64,000 nt of DNA from positions 1 through 64,000 of the forward strand of contig NZ_NUOT01000021.1 of assembly GCF_002584535.1 (NCBI RefSeq), in the 5' to 3' direction. The stretch comes from Bacillus cereus. Lineage in GTDB: Bacteria > Bacillota > Bacilli > Bacillales > Bacillaceae_G. Shown here piece by piece: positions 52,120 to 62,582 of this stretch. Position 1 is the first letter of the stretch. Every line of letters starts with the position of its first letter. A program made the position numbers and the translations under genes. The notes beneath the pieces were generated by a model. The model was not told where the DNA came from and did not search any database. It worked only from the letters and a program-made list of their open reading frames with translations.

Positions 52120-52959
52120 TTATAAAACCTCAACATATGAAGGATTAGCAGTTATATAGTTTCCTGATTTTAGCTTATACATTTTTGAACCATTTACAGT
52201 TAACGTTTCCACAACAGTGAACACATCACCTTTTTTCACAGTACCAGCCTTTGCATTCCAATCAGGTTGATTATAATAATATAATTCTTCTGCTTTCACA
52301 CGAACTAAAAATGTTTTCTTCTGTAATCCAAATGCCTTTACTAAGCCATTTACATGCCCTCTTGCAAGTTGTTCTCTAAATGTTGCATTACCTAATTTTC
52401 GTGCATCTTCTGCTCGATCAATAAATCCATTTTCAGTTAATACTGCTGGCATATTCGTTTCTCTTAACACATGGAAATTACTCGTTTTAACTCCTCTATC
52501 ATAAAGGTCAGTTGTTTTCATAATTTCTTGATGAATTACATTTTGGTAAGTCGTAGTTGGTGCTCCTGCATTTGGATAACTATAATCTTCATAGCCAGTG
52601 CCACCACCACTATTAATATGTACAGATAAGAAAAAGTCTGCTCCCCAATTATTTGCATCAGTTGTTCGCTGCGTTAACGTAGGGTATACATCACTCGTAC
52701 GACTCATTTTAAGTTCATAACCTGTATACTCTGCATTTAAAATGTTACGAATACGTGTTGCAATATCTAATGTTAAGTCTTTTTCTCTTAAACCATTTCC
52801 AATCGCTCCTGTATCCGTTCCGCCATGACCTGGATCAAGATAAATCTTAACTGTCTCCGCACTTGCATGTGTAGTTGGTATAGCAAAATACATACATGCT
52901 ACACATAATAAAACAATACTACCTTTCACAAAAGCTGATAATTTTTTCAATGCTGTCAC
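52120..52959 (-). CDS. secreted N-acetylmuramoyl-L-alanine amidase
   Basis: A 279-residue exported wall hydrolase that cuts the bond between muramic acid and the stem peptide. A signal peptide ends near THA-SA (about 33). The Amidase_3 domain (about 37-210) has the zinc motif IYLDPGHGGTDTGAIGNG, the second ligand region FFLSVHINSGGG, and the catalytic Glu in VLTENGFI. The C-terminal 60 residues resemble an SH3-like binding domain (KKGDVFTVVETL). The GTG start at 52959 has GGGAG 10 nt upstream. Single gene. Confidence 0.88.
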   Translation of the reverse strand: MTALKKLSAFVKGSIVLLCVACMYFAIPTTHASAETVKIYLDPGHGGTDTGAIGNGLREKDLTLDIATRIRNILNAEYTGYELKMSRTSDVYPTLTQRTTDANNWGADFFLSVHINSGGGTGYEDYSYPNAGAPTTTYQNVIHQEIMKTTDLYDRGVKTSNFHVLRETNMPAVLTENGFIDRAEDARKLGNATFREQLARGHVNGLVKAFGLQKKTFLVRVKAEELYYYNQPDWNAKAGTVKKGDVFTVVETLTVNGSKMYKLKSGNYITANPSYVEVL

Positions 52960-52971
52960 TTACTTTACTCT

Positions 52972-53479
52972 CCCTTTGTGTATGGATTTACAAATATTCC
53001 CTACATTCTAAGTCTGCTAGACTCTACATCCTCTTCCTAAAAAAGGATTTCTATTAAACTATTAAACTATCACTATCTTATTAATCCTTTTGAATTTTAC
53101 TCAAAATAAAAGACAAAATCAATATATAATTTTGTTTTTTATAAATAATTATTATTTTAGATTCAAAATTAGTAAAATCTTGAAATATATGTATTTATTC
53201 TCGTTAAAAAAAGGGGTAAACTCTATTTGTCTCTATATTTTAAAAATATATTTTTATCATGTTTCATAAGTTTATTACTTCCGATTTTTATTTACTATAT
53301 TTAAAAATTCCTATTGTTCTTTTTTACTTTTCAGTAATAAGCGTATTCGAATACTACGCATTGTAATTTGTTGAAACTCCTCTTTCTTCTATACCAATCA
53401 TCTTGATACAATCTTCCCCCATGAACATGGATATTTTTATTTAGCACCTTATTTCAACATACATCTCAAGATTTCACCG
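52972..53479. other. long AT-rich intergenic region, no gene seen
   Basis: Upstream flank of the amidase gene. Stop codons are frequent in all frames and no RNA gene or repeat is recognised. Confidence 0.45.
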
Positions 53480-53701
53480 TCAATTTCCCTCTCCTAATAA
53501 TCCATAATGCATTGTACTTTTTAACAAAACAGGAAAAAATATAAGCGCAGTGAGTACATGCCCTATAATAGAAAAATAATCGACTACTAACTCTTTTATT
53601 CGTGCCCAGATAAAGGTAAAGAATGGAATAATAAAAATATCTATCGCAATTAAAAATGGCGTTACTTTTGTTTCTTTCTTTTTAATAAAAGAAACCCTAT
53701 C
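53480..53701 (-). pseudogene. remnant of a membrane-protein gene
   Basis: A 73-codon open stretch on the minus strand with no start codon, bounded by stops. It encodes a basic lead (FIKKKETKVTP) and two hydrophobic helices (FLIAIDIFIIPFFTFIWARI, then YFSIIGHVLTALIFFPVLL), ending MHYGLLGEGN. The composition is clearly that of a membrane protein C-terminus. No promoter or ribosome binding site is visible. I read it as the 3' end of a deleted gene. Family not recognised. Confidence 0.45.
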
Positions 53702-53930
53702 TTATAATTAGAAATGCCAATAATCTTGTGTAAAAGCTATAACTCTTCACTCATTTTTTAAAATGCATAAACACCAACTATATCTCGACAATTTCCTCGG
53801 AAATATTCCTATTCCCTACAACATTTGATAGACACTTCATGACTTAAAAAGAAATGTTATTACAGGTATCTGTTGTTATTTTCAGTATCGTTGCAACATA
53901 TTTATAGGAATTTTTAACCATCTAAATAAC

Positions 53931-53970
53931 AAAAAAATCACAACTCAAACAAATGAGCTGTGATTTTTTA
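53931..53970 (-). terminator. rbs-fsa operon terminator
   Basis: AAAATCACA-A-CTCA pairs with TGAG-C-TGTGATTTT with one mismatch, just after the fsa stop. Confidence 0.88.
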
Positions 53971-53978
53971 TTATATGT

Positions 53979-54626
53979 TTATTTCTCTTGTGTTTTTTCC
54001 CAATCAGCTAAGAATTTCTCAATTCCTTGATCTGTTAACGGATGTTTCACTAATGCTCCGATTACATTCGCTGGAATTGTTGCGATGTGTGCGCCATTTA
54101 ATGCTGCGTCAGTTACGTGAACACTATGACGTACAGATGCTGCAATAATTTCTGTTTCAATACCGTGAATTGCAAAAATCTCAGCAATTTGGCGAATTAA
54201 GTCCATACCATTATGACCAATATCATCTAAGCGACCTAAGAATGGAGATACATATGTTGCACCAGCACGTGCTGCAAGTAATGCTTGTACTGCAGAGAAC
54301 ACTAATGTAACGTTTGTACGAATTCCTAAATCTGAGAATGCTTTTACTGCTTTTAATCCTTCTTTTGTCATTGGAACTTTTACAACAACGTTTGGAGCGA
54401 TTTTTGCTAATTCTTTTCCTTCTTCAATCATTTTATCTGCTTCTAGGCTAATAACCTCTGCACTTACGGGTCCTTCTACAACATTGCAAATTTCACGAAT
54501 GCGTTCATGGAAATCCACGCCTTCTTTTGCTACAAGTGATGGATTTGTTGTTACGCCTGCTAATACACCTAGTTCATTTGCTTCTTTGATCTCGTTAATA
54601 TTTGCTGTATCAATAAAAAATTTCAT
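53979..54626 (-). CDS. fsa: fructose-6-phosphate aldolase / small transaldolase
   Basis: A 215-residue TIM-barrel enzyme of the TalC/FSA subfamily. The Schiff-base lysine is Lys83 in [22 protein letters not shown] and [13 protein letters not shown] open the chain, and [14 protein letters not shown] follows. It converts between sedoheptulose 7-phosphate or fructose 6-phosphate and smaller phosphates. As last gene of the rbs operon, 35 bp after rbsB, it probably feeds ribose carbon through the pentose phosphate pathway. ATG 54626 follows AAGGAAG. Transaldolase (tal) is an alternative name; activity is not separable by sequence alone. Confidence 0.88.
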   Translation of the reverse strand: MKFFIDTANINEIKEANELGVLAGVTTNPSLVAKEGVDFHERIREICNVVEGPVSAEVISLEADKMIEEGKELAKIAPNVVVKVPMTKEGLKAVKAFSDLGIRTNVTLVFSAVQALLAARAGATYVSPFLGRLDDIGHNGMDLIRQIAEIFAIHGIETEIIAASVRHSVHVTDAALNGAHIATIPANVIGALVKHPLTDQGIEKFLADWEKTQEK

Positions 54627-54661
54627 TTGTTATTCTTCCTTCCTAAATGTAAGTTTATATT

Positions 54662-55585
54662 TTATTTTTTCTTAATAAGCTCTAATTCAATCGGAATGAA
54701 TTTTTCCACTTTTTTACCTTGGGTCACTTGTTTTGCTGTTTCCATCGCTTTCTCTCCGATTAATTCTGGTTTTTGTGCAACAGTTGCTGCCATACGTCCC
54801 TCATTAACCGCTTTTACAGCATCGTCCGTTGCATCAAAACCAACAACAGCCACATCTGTTTTTCCAGCAGATTTTAATGCTTCAAGTGCGCCTAATGCCA
54901 TTTCATCATTATGAGCAAATACTGCTTTAATATCGCTATTAGCTTGTAAAATATTCTCCATAACGGACAATCCTTTGGCACGGTCAAAATCAGCAGCTTG
55001 CTTAGCAGTAACTTTTAACCCCTTATCAGCTACTTTATGGAATCCTTTCCCACGCTCACGTGCAGCAGATGATCCAGGAATTCCTTCTAGCTCAGCAACG
55101 CTTGCCCCTTCACCAATAAGTTCATGAATGTATTCGCCTGCCATTTTGCCACCTTCGATATTATCTGAAGCAATATGAGAAACAACTTTCCCTGAGTTTG
55201 CAACACGGTCTACTGTAATAACAGGAATATTCGCCGCATTTGCTGCACTCACTGCTGAAGCAACCGCATCTGAATCTGTTGGGTTAATAACAACTACATC
55301 AACGCCTTTTTGAATTAAATCTTCGACATCATTTGTTTGCTTAGCTGCATCATTTTGTGCATCAACAGCAATCAATTCGATATCACTTTCTTTCGCTTTC
55401 TTTTCTGCACCTTTTTTCAATGTGACGAAAAATGGATTATTTAAAGTGGAAACAGAAAATCCAACTTTAATAGTTTTATTTCTCCCTTTTTCGCCAGAAT
55501 CCTTTGCCCATTCCGGTGGTTCCATTGAACATCCGGCAGTAATTACCATGATAAATGCAACGAGCATAAGCAACCATTTTTTCAT
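54662..55585 (-). CDS. rbsB: ribose-binding lipoprotein of the ABC importer
   Basis: A 307-residue extracytoplasmic sugar receptor. Lipobox VITAGC gives lipidated Cys19. The periplasmic-binding-protein type I fold shows FSVSTLNNPFFVTLKKGAE, then AVDAQNDAAKQ, VVINPTDSDA and GFDATDDAVKAV. ATG 55585 has GGAGGG 7 nt upstream, and this site overlaps the rbsC stop. Part of rbsRKDACB-fsa. Confidence 0.93.
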   Translation of the reverse strand: MKKWLLMLVAFIMVITAGCSMEPPEWAKDSGEKGRNKTIKVGFSVSTLNNPFFVTLKKGAEKKAKESDIELIAVDAQNDAAKQTNDVEDLIQKGVDVVVINPTDSDAVASAVSAANAANIPVITVDRVANSGKVVSHIASDNIEGGKMAGEYIHELIGEGASVAELEGIPGSSAARERGKGFHKVADKGLKVTAKQAADFDRAKGLSVMENILQANSDIKAVFAHNDEMALGALEALKSAGKTDVAVVGFDATDDAVKAVNEGRMAATVAQKPELIGEKAMETAKQVTQGKKVEKFIPIELELIKKK

Positions 55586-55599
55586 GAATTGTCCCTCCA

Positions 55600-56535
55600 T
55601 TACGCTTCTTTTCGACGATCAATTAATACAGCAAGTAAGATAACAAGCCCTTTGACAACTTGTTGGAAGAAAGAAGATACCCCTAATAAATTTAAGCCGT
55701 TGTTTAATACACCGATAATAAGTACACCGATGAATGTACCAACAATCCATCCTCTTCCGCCCGAAAGACTTGTTCCTCCTAAAACAACTGCAGCAATTGC
55801 ATCTAATTCGTAAGAAGAACCAGCAGTTGGCTGTGCAGAATCTAAGCGCGATGTTAACACAATACCTGCAAGCGCTGCCAAAATACCAGAAAGACCGTAA
55901 ATCATTATTTTTATTCTCGTTACATTAATACCTGATAGTGCCGCTGCTTCTTCATTCCCACCAATTGCAAAAGTACGGCGACCAAATGTTGTTTTCTTTA
56001 AAATAAAGTACAGAACTGCGAAAGCAATCATCATCGTTACAGCTGGTACAGGAATACCAAGGAAATAACCACGACCAAACATTTGAAACATTAAGTGATC
56101 ACCAAGGCCAGTGATCGGACGTCCGTCCATGTAAACAAGCGTGAGCCCTCGGAAAATGGTCATTGTTGCTAATGTCGCAATAAATGGTGCCACTTTTCCT
56201 TTTGTAATAATGATACCGTTTACAATCCCCATTACAAGACCTGCTAACAATCCAATTGCCATTGCAAGGAACGGATCCATGCCACTTGCCATCATTCCAG
56301 CAACAAGTGCACTTGATAATGCTAAAATAGAACCTACCGATAAGTCAATACCCCCAGTTAAAATAACGAAGGTCATTCCAAATGCAATGAGTGCATTAAT
56401 CGACACTTGTCGCAAAATATTAAATAAATTTGGAATCTCAATAAAAGCTGGATTTAATGCTGTAATAACTACAATAATCAGTACCAATCCAATTAAAGAA
56501 CCTAGCTGCTGCAATATATTTCCCTTTTTAGCCAT
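55600..56535 (-). CDS. rbsC: ribose ABC transporter permease
   Basis: A 311-residue membrane permease with eight or more helices. Family marks are TFVILTGGIDLSVGSILALS and the ATPase-contact and C-terminal segment VLGGTSLSGGRGWIVGTFIG. It begins 3 bp after the rbsA stop. The order D-A-C-B is that of the B. subtilis operon. Confidence 0.94.
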   Translation of the reverse strand: MAKKGNILQQLGSLIGLVLIIVVITALNPAFIEIPNLFNILRQVSINALIAFGMTFVILTGGIDLSVGSILALSSALVAGMMASGMDPFLAMAIGLLAGLVMGIVNGIIITKGKVAPFIATLATMTIFRGLTLVYMDGRPITGLGDHLMFQMFGRGYFLGIPVPAVTMMIAFAVLYFILKKTTFGRRTFAIGGNEEAAALSGINVTRIKIMIYGLSGILAALAGIVLTSRLDSAQPTAGSSYELDAIAAVVLGGTSLSGGRGWIVGTFIGVLIIGVLNNGLNLLGVSSFFQQVVKGLVILLAVLIDRRKEA

Positions 56536-56538
56536 ACC

Positions 56539-58029
56539 TTACTCTCCCCCTGTAGCTAATGCCATAATGGACTCTTGTGTTGCTTTATCTTTCTCTAAAA
56601 TACCGCCTACTTTTCCTTCATGAATAACAAGGACTCGATCGCTCATCCCTAATACTTCTGGAAGTTCAGATGAAACCATAATAACGGCATCTCCTTGATT
56701 TGTAAGCTTGTTCATAATAGAATAAATTTCTTTTTTTGCTCCAACATCAACCCCTCGAGTTGGTTCATCTAAAATTAACAGCTGTGGATGGATTCCTAGC
56801 CATTTTGCAATCACAACTTTTTGTTGATTCCCACCAGAAAGCGATTTGACAGCTTGTTCTCCATTTGCCGCTTTTACATTAAGGAGCTTCATCATGTCCT
56901 CTGTAAACTGTGCTTCTGCCCCATTATCCATCACACTACCTTTTGAAAGGCTCTCTAAATTTGGCAATGCTAAATTTTCACGAATTGAAAAATCTAATAC
57001 AAGTCCTTCTGATTTTCTATCCTCTGTAATAAAGGCAATTCGCTGCCGTATTGCATCAATTGGGCTATCAATTTTTACCTCTCGACCGTTCATAAATATT
57101 TGGCCTGAGTCTAACGGTTCATGTCCAAATATTGCTTTCATAATATCTGTACGCCCTGCCCCCATTAATCCAGCAACACCGAGAATTTCCCCTCTTCTCA
57201 CTTGAAACGAAATATTTTCGAACTTTCCTTCTTTCGTTCCGTTGCGCATTTCAAAGATGACTTCGCCAATCTTAGCATCGCGCTCTGGATAACGTTCTCC
57301 AATGCTACGGCCAACCATCATACTTACTACTTCATCAAATGATGTTTCAGGAATTAACCGTGTTCCAACATATTCTCCATCACGTAAAATTGTAATGGCG
57401 TCACAGATTGAAAAAATTTCTTCCATGCGATGCGAAATATAAACGAACGATACACCTTCTTTACGTAATTTATTTATAACCGTAAAGAGCGTTTCAATTT
57501 CGCGGTCCGTTAATGCCGCTGTCGGCTCGTCCATAATAATAACGCTCGCATTTGTCATTAAAGCCTTACCAATTTCAATAATTTGCTGTTGCCCAACTGA
57601 TAATTCCCCGGCAAGCATAGCCCCTTTTACGTGAAGTCCTAAACTTGCTAATTGGCTCTCTGCGATGTCATTCATTTGACGTGTACGCAGTATGCCTGTT
57701 TTCCCATACATAAGCTCTTTTCCAAGAAACATATTTTCAGCAACTGTTAAATTCGGTAATATATTCAGTTCTTGATGAATAAAAGCAATCCCATATTCTT
57801 CAGCTTCTTTTGCATTTTTAAATATGCGTTCTTTTCCATCAATTATGACTTGGCCAGTATCTTTCGTGTACACACCTGTTAAAATCTTCATAAGCGTTGA
57901 TTTACCCGCTCCATTTTCCCCCATCAGTGCATGGACTTCTCCTGTTTCAATGCTAAACTGTGCATTTTTCAAAACAGGATTACCATTGAACGCTTTTGAA
58001 ATATTTGTCATTCCAATACGCATTCTCAT
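56539..58029 (-). CDS. rbsA: ribose ABC transporter ATP-binding protein
   Basis: A 496-residue double ATPase. The first cassette has Walker [10 protein letters not shown], signature LSVGQQQ and Walker [12 protein letters not shown]. The second has a degenerate Walker [10 protein letters not shown], signature LSGGNQQK and [14 protein letters not shown], as usual for sugar RbsA/MglA proteins. ATG 58029 is chosen, with GGG 5 nt upstream. GTG 58032 and ATG 58023 are alternatives. It lies about 12 bp after the rbsD stop. Confidence 0.94.
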   Translation of the reverse strand: MRMRIGMTNISKAFNGNPVLKNAQFSIETGEVHALMGENGAGKSTLMKILTGVYTKDTGQVIIDGKERIFKNAKEAEEYGIAFIHQELNILPNLTVAENMFLGKELMYGKTGILRTRQMNDIAESQLASLGLHVKGAMLAGELSVGQQQIIEIGKALMTNASVIIMDEPTAALTDREIETLFTVINKLRKEGVSFVYISHRMEEIFSICDAITILRDGEYVGTRLIPETSFDEVVSMMVGRSIGERYPERDAKIGEVIFEMRNGTKEGKFENISFQVRRGEILGVAGLMGAGRTDIMKAIFGHEPLDSGQIFMNGREVKIDSPIDAIRQRIAFITEDRKSEGLVLDFSIRENLALPNLESLSKGSVMDNGAEAQFTEDMMKLLNVKAANGEQAVKSLSGGNQQKVVIAKWLGIHPQLLILDEPTRGVDVGAKKEIYSIMNKLTNQGDAVIMVSSELPEVLGMSDRVLVIHEGKVGGILEKDKATQESIMALATGGE

Positions 58030-58041
58030 CACATCCCTTTA

Positions 58042-58437
58042 TTAAAAAATCACGCCTGCGTGTAAAATAATGTTCGCATATGGCGTTGCTTCTCCGGTAC
58101 GAATAATGGCCTTTGCCCGTTTTGTACGTTCTTTAAACTGTTCATGCGATACATATTCAAAAGCGGCTTCTTTTAAGCGCGCCTCAACTTCTTTATTTAT
58201 TTCTGCGTTATTCATGGTGATTTCTTCTGCTAATGTTACTTTTTCGATTGCCATATCATCTATCAAAACTTGTAACACATCTAGAAAAGATGGTTTTCCA
58301 AGCTCTACTGCTAAATCAATTCGTTTCACACCATCAGGAATCGGTAAGCCACAATCCGCAATCACAACTGTATCCGTGTGCCCAAGTGATGCTAGTACCG
58401 CGGCAATTTCACTATTTAATACACCATGCTTCTTCAT
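58042..58437 (-). CDS. rbsD: D-ribose pyranase
   Basis: A 131-residue cytoplasmic enzyme that interconverts the pyranose and furanose forms of ribose for the kinase. [20 protein letters not shown] and the catalytic-region motif [17 protein letters not shown] are diagnostic, and it ends with [21 protein letters not shown] 58437 overlaps the rbsK stop by 4 bp (ATGA), so translation is coupled. Confidence 0.95.
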   Translation of the reverse strand: MKKHGVLNSEIAAVLASLGHTDTVVIADCGLPIPDGVKRIDLAVELGKPSFLDVLQVLIDDMAIEKVTLAEEITMNNAEINKEVEARLKEAAFEYVSHEQFKERTKRAKAIIRTGEATPYANIILHAGVIF

Positions 58438-59330
58438 CTAACAATCACCTGCACTTCTCTAAGTCTCTCCCTTGTTGGCATACCACCTTGTGCACCAAGC
58501 TTTGTTACAGAAAGACCGCCCGCAATATTTGCAAAGCGAATTGCTTTTTCAAGTGTTTCTCCTTCAGAAAGCGCGACCGCTAACGCACCATTAAATGTGT
58601 CACCCGCTCCTGTTGTATCCACTACTTCTACAGAAATACTTGGAACATGAACAATTTCTGTACCATTATGGAAGCGAACTCCTTTTCCACCTTCTGTCAT
58701 CAGTAACTTATTTGGGTATTTCGCAAGTAATTCTTCAACTGGTGACGTAAAATCATCTAATACAATGCGGCACTCATGCTCATTCGGTGTAATGTACGTT
58801 GCCTTCTCCAAAATATTTGCTGGTAATACTTGTGCTGGAGCCGGATTTAACATAACTGGAACTTTATGTTCTGTGCAAATATCAAGAACATATTCCACTG
58901 TTTCTAACGGAATCTCCAGCTGAAGGACAACCATATCAGCTTTTACAAGAAGATCTTTTGCTCGGTCTACAATTTGTTGATTTACAAGACGATTCGCTCC
59001 TTGCACAACGACAATACTGTTATCTTCCTCTGCTAACACAATATGCGCAATTCCTGTCGTTTCATCTGTAACCGGTACCACATAGTCGATAAAAACACGT
59101 TCATTTTCTAAGTTTTTTCTAACTACTTTACCGTAATCATCTTCTCCTACAGCTCCAACCATCGCCACATTCGCACCTAGTCTAGCTGCGGCAACAGCTT
59201 GGTTAGCTCCTTTTCCTCCTGGCACTGTATGAAATGCTTCGCCAATTACTGTTTCTCCTGCTTTTGGTCGCTTTTTCGAAACAGCGACTAAATCCATTGA
59301 AATACTGCCGACTACTGCAATGTTTGGCAT
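58434..59330 (-). CDS. rbsK: ribokinase
   Basis: A 298-residue PfkB-family kinase making ribose 5-phosphate. N-terminal signature [20 protein letters not shown], anion hole and base in [17 protein letters not shown] (catalytic Asp), and [15 protein letters not shown] near the end. ATG 59330 has AAGGAG 9 nt upstream. The ATG at 59339 directly abuts that site and is rejected. It begins 13 bp after the rbsR stop. Confidence 0.95.
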   Translation of the reverse strand: MPNIAVVGSISMDLVAVSKKRPKAGETVIGEAFHTVPGGKGANQAVAAARLGANVAMVGAVGEDDYGKVVRKNLENERVFIDYVVPVTDETTGIAHIVLAEEDNSIVVVQGANRLVNQQIVDRAKDLLVKADMVVLQLEIPLETVEYVLDICTEHKVPVMLNPAPAQVLPANILEKATYITPNEHECRIVLDDFTSPVEELLAKYPNKLLMTEGGKGVRFHNGTEIVHVPSISVEVVDTTGAGDTFNGALAVALSEGETLEKAIRFANIAGGLSVTKLGAQGGMPTRERLREVQVIVR

Positions 59331-59343
59331 ATATCTCATCTCC

Positions 59344-60315
59344 TTACTTCGTTGTATTTCGTTCTATAATTTCAATCGGTAAACGATAATGTCCTGTTTC
59401 TAATTTATTTCCTTCCATCTGTTCTAGCAATAATTCCGTTGCAATTCGTCCCATTTCATAAGTAGGTTGCGCAACTGTCGTAATAGATGGATACATCATT
59501 TCTGTAAATGAAATACCATCAAATCCAATGATTTGTAAATCATTTGGAATAGAAATCCCCTGTTGTAACGCCGCTTTTACTGCACCAATTGCAATCAAAT
59601 CATTTCCAGCTACAATACCATCAATGTGCGGATGCACTTCTAACAATTCCATTGTCACGCGTTCGCTATCTGCTGGATCAAACGTACTCTCTGTAATCAT
59701 ATAAGAAAGTCCATGTTGTGTAATAACATCTACAAAACCCTCAAAACGCTCATTTGCCGTACTCACATCACGCGGACCACGAATATGAGCAATATGTTTA
59801 CAGCCTTTTTCTAACAATAACTTTGTTGCCGCCTGACTTCCCGCATAGTTATCAGCATACACTGTAGGTATTCTCTCATTAAACATGCGATCAATTGCAA
59901 CAACTGGCACGGAAAGGTTCATGTAATTCACACTATTTTGTGGATTCGTAGCTACAATAAATCCATCTACATTATTTTGTCTAAGCACATCAATATATTG
60001 TTTCTCTTTTTCTAAACTTTCGTCAGAGTTACAAAGTACAACTGTGTATCCTTGTTTATGCGCTACATCCTCTACGGCACGTGCAACTTCTGGAAAAAAT
60101 GGATTCACAATGTTCGGAACGACTAAACCAATTAAACGAGACTTTTTATTATATAGAGAACGTGCTACTGTGCTCGGTTTATAATCCAGCATTTCAATTG
60201 CTCGCTCTACCTTTTTTAATGTATCTTCATGAACATATCCATTTTTATTTAACACTCTGGAAACAGTCGCAACAGATACTCCCGCTAATTTTGCAACGTC
60301 TTTAATTGTACTCAT
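59344..60315 (-). CDS. rbsR: LacI-family repressor of the ribose operon
   Basis: A 323-residue repressor. The LacI helix-turn-helix and hinge are STIKDVAKLAGVSVATVSRV (residues 2-21). The rest is a ribose-binding type I fold (LIGLVVPNIVNPFFPEVARA and IIGFDGISFTEMMYPSITTV). ATG 60315 has GAGAGGGA upstream. It is the first gene of the operon it should control. A TGTAACCGTTTACA operator sits 21 bp before it. Confidence 0.94.
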   Translation of the reverse strand: MSTIKDVAKLAGVSVATVSRVLNKNGYVHEDTLKKVERAIEMLDYKPSTVARSLYNKKSRLIGLVVPNIVNPFFPEVARAVEDVAHKQGYTVVLCNSDESLEKEKQYIDVLRQNNVDGFIVATNPQNSVNYMNLSVPVVAIDRMFNERIPTVYADNYAGSQAATKLLLEKGCKHIAHIRGPRDVSTANERFEGFVDVITQHGLSYMITESTFDPADSERVTMELLEVHPHIDGIVAGNDLIAIGAVKAALQQGISIPNDLQIIGFDGISFTEMMYPSITTVAQPTYEMGRIATELLLEQMEGNKLETGHYRLPIEIIERNTTK

Positions 60316-60335
60316 TTTCTTCCCTCTCCATTTCA

Positions 60336-60349
60336 TGTAACCGTTTACA
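60336..60349. promoter_or_regulatory. cre / RbsR operator
   Basis: TGTAACCGTTTACA fits the catabolite-response consensus TGWAANCGNTNWCA at every position and is also the kind of site bound by LacI-family RbsR. It lies just after the -10, over the transcription start. CcpA, RbsR or both could block transcription here. Confidence 0.75.
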
Positions 60350-60355
60350 GGAAAT

Positions 60356-60384
60356 AATATAACTCATTTATAAAAATACGTCAA
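60356..60384 (-). promoter_or_regulatory. rbs operon promoter
   Basis: A -35 TTGACG (60379-60384), a 17-bp spacer and a -10 TATATT (60356-60361) on the minus strand. The cre-like operator follows 6 bp after the -10. Confidence 0.75.
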
Positions 60385-60420
60385 TCATTTATAACTAAAA
60401 AAGATTATATGTTATACACT

Positions 60421-60453
60421 AAAAAAAGCATCACCATAAGGCGATGCTTTTTT
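60421..60453. terminator. terminator of the marR-MFS operon
   Basis: AAAGCATC-A-CC pairs with GG-C-GATGCTTT around ATAA, with A/T runs, between the MFS gene and the rbs promoter. Confidence 0.85.
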
Positions 60454-60457
60454 CTTA

Positions 60458-62077
60458 TTATGAGTAAGATACTTTTGTATCTTTTTCTTCTACTTCAGTA
60501 GCAGGTTCTTCTGCACCTTTTTTACGATCAGAAAGCTTAATTTTTTGTAAGAAGATTGTAAATACAGCACCAACTATAATAAATACTAATCCTGTTAGGA
60601 ATACACTATGAAGTGAATCCACTAAAGATGTTTTCAAAATTGGTACAATGCTATTTGAGAATGCTTCTGGCATTTGTTTTAATGCTTCTGGGCTAAATAG
60701 CATAGAATATAAACCTTGTGGATCTGTATGAATCATATCTTTAAACTTTGTCACCATTTGTCCCGCTTCTGCTGGGAATGTATCTAGTACAGGAACTAAT
60801 TTATTTGTCAATGTTGTACCTGACGTATTATTCATGATGGAGCCTAAAATCGTAATCCCGAACGTCCCACCGATTTGACGGAAGAACTGACTTGAAGATG
60901 TTACAACTCCAAGATCCTTTTTCGGGAAACTTTCTTGTAATGCTAATGTTAATGTCGGCATTACAAGCCCCATTCCTAAACCAATAATCATCATATATGA
61001 TGTTGCAATAAGTTTAGTTGTATGCATATCCATTGTTGTTAATAACCAAAAACCGCCAGCCATAATGAGCATACCTGTAATAATTTGTGGTTTTACGCCT
61101 ACCTTTAATACAAGCTGACCACCAATAATACTCATCACAATCATCGTAACCATCATTGGTGTCATTATCGTTCCAGATTCAGCAGCACTTACGCCAACAA
61201 TTCCTTGCATAAAGAATGGAACGAACATAATTGCACCAAACATTCCAATACTCATAAAGAAACCAATTGCATTTAATAGTGTAAATGTACGGTTCTTAAA
61301 GAAATGGATTGGCAAAATTGGCTCTTCTGCCTTTGTTTCCACAATAATGAAACTTACAATACCAATGACAGCCAGTGTAAATAATCCAATGATTTGCCAA
61401 GAACCCCATGCATAGTCTTTCCCACCGAATGTTAATGCAAGTAATAAACTTACAACACCAAGAATCATTGTGAAAATACCAGCAATATCGATTTTAATTG
61501 GTCCCGTTTGTTTATGTGATTTTAATCCCATTGCGATAAAGATTGTCGCTAAAATACCAACTGGTAAGTTAATATAGAATACCCATCTCCAGTTAACAGC
61601 ATCAACAATCCAGCCACCAACTTGCGGTCCGATTACAGAAGCAAGGCCATATAATGCTCCAAAAATCCCTTGCCATTTCGCACGTTCTTTTCCTGTAAAC
61701 ATATCCCCGATAATAATCATTGCCATTGGCATCATAATACCGCCACCAAGACCTTGAATACCGCGGAAGATAATTAATTCTGTCATACCATTTGCCATAC
61801 CACAAAGTGCTGAACCAACCATAAAGATGATAAGCCCTGTTATATATACGTTACGACGTCCTAATAAGTCAGCTAACTTACCTGCAATTGGTACAACTGT
61901 TGTTGATGTTAGCATATATGCTGTTGTTAACCATGTCATTAAGCTTAATCCGCCTAATTCTCCAACAATACGCGGCATCGCTGTGCCGACAATTGTTCCA
62001 TCTAATGCAGCGAATAACATTGCAATAACTAAACCAATTAACAACAGCTTTCTATTTTGATTTGCTTGTTGCTCCAT
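60458..62077 (-). CDS. DHA2-family (EmrB/QacA-type) multidrug MFS exporter
   Basis: A 539-residue, 14-helix drug:proton antiporter. MFS motif A is GKLADLLGRRNVYI, motif D1 lies in LDGTIVGTAMPRIVGELGG, and motif C is GLASVIGPQVGGWIVD. An acidic/basic cytoplasmic tail ends the chain. ATG 62077 follows GAGGAGATTAC. It lies 19 bp after marR and is presumably induced when a ligand releases MarR. The drug range cannot be read from sequence. Confidence 0.88.
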   Translation of the reverse strand: MEQQANQNRKLLLIGLVIAMLFAALDGTIVGTAMPRIVGELGGLSLMTWLTTAYMLTSTTVVPIAGKLADLLGRRNVYITGLIIFMVGSALCGMANGMTELIIFRGIQGLGGGIMMPMAMIIIGDMFTGKERAKWQGIFGALYGLASVIGPQVGGWIVDAVNWRWVFYINLPVGILATIFIAMGLKSHKQTGPIKIDIAGIFTMILGVVSLLLALTFGGKDYAWGSWQIIGLFTLAVIGIVSFIIVETKAEEPILPIHFFKNRTFTLLNAIGFFMSIGMFGAIMFVPFFMQGIVGVSAAESGTIMTPMMVTMIVMSIIGGQLVLKVGVKPQIITGMLIMAGGFWLLTTMDMHTTKLIATSYMMIIGLGMGLVMPTLTLALQESFPKKDLGVVTSSSQFFRQIGGTFGITILGSIMNNTSGTTLTNKLVPVLDTFPAEAGQMVTKFKDMIHTDPQGLYSMLFSPEALKQMPEAFSNSIVPILKTSLVDSLHSVFLTGLVFIIVGAVFTIFLQKIKLSDRKKGAEEPATEVEEKDTKVSYS

Positions 62078-62096
62078 GTAATCTCCTCAATTCTTT

Positions 62097-62564
62097 TTAG
62101 TTTGTCTCTATTTCCTCAGATGCCCCGCAAATAATTGTCTCTATTTTTTCAAATAAGCGTAATAAATCTTCTCTTTCTTGTAAATCTAATTGTGAGAAGT
62201 ATTTCGCAATATGCTGATTTCGAGCGATCATTGCCTCTTCTAATACATCTTTCCCCTTCTTCGTCAGCTCAATTACAACAACACGGCGATCATCTTTATC
62301 ATGGTAGCGCAGTACCAACTCTTGCTCGATTAACCGATCAATCATTACTGTAATTGCACTTGGTTTCACATACATTTTCTTCGCCAATTTTGTTGCTCTT
62401 GATGCACCATAATGGTCTAAAATTTTTAAAATATAAAACTGCGGTGGTGTAAGTCCTGATGCTTGCATTTGTTCTAGTAACTCCGTTTGCATTTTCTTTC
62501 CTATAGAAAATGCTAAAGCTTGGATTCTATCAATATGAGTCATATCATTTGGCATGTTATCCAC
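62097..62564 (-). CDS. MarR-family transcriptional regulator
   Basis: A 155-residue winged-helix repressor: LKILDHYGASRATKLAKKMY leads into the recognition helix VKPSAITVMIDRLIEQELVL, and the wing is RYHDKDDRRVVVIELTKKG. ATG 62564 follows AAGAGGTGGATAAC. As first gene of a two-gene unit it should control the exporter. A 9-bp-arm palindrome over its -10 is the likely operator. Confidence 0.9.
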   Translation of the reverse strand: MDNMPNDMTHIDRIQALAFSIGKKMQTELLEQMQASGLTPPQFYILKILDHYGASRATKLAKKMYVKPSAITVMIDRLIEQELVLRYHDKDDRRVVVIELTKKGKDVLEEAMIARNQHIAKYFSQLDLQEREDLLRLFEKIETIICGASEEIETN

Positions 62565-62582
62565 CTCTTATTTAAGCAATAA

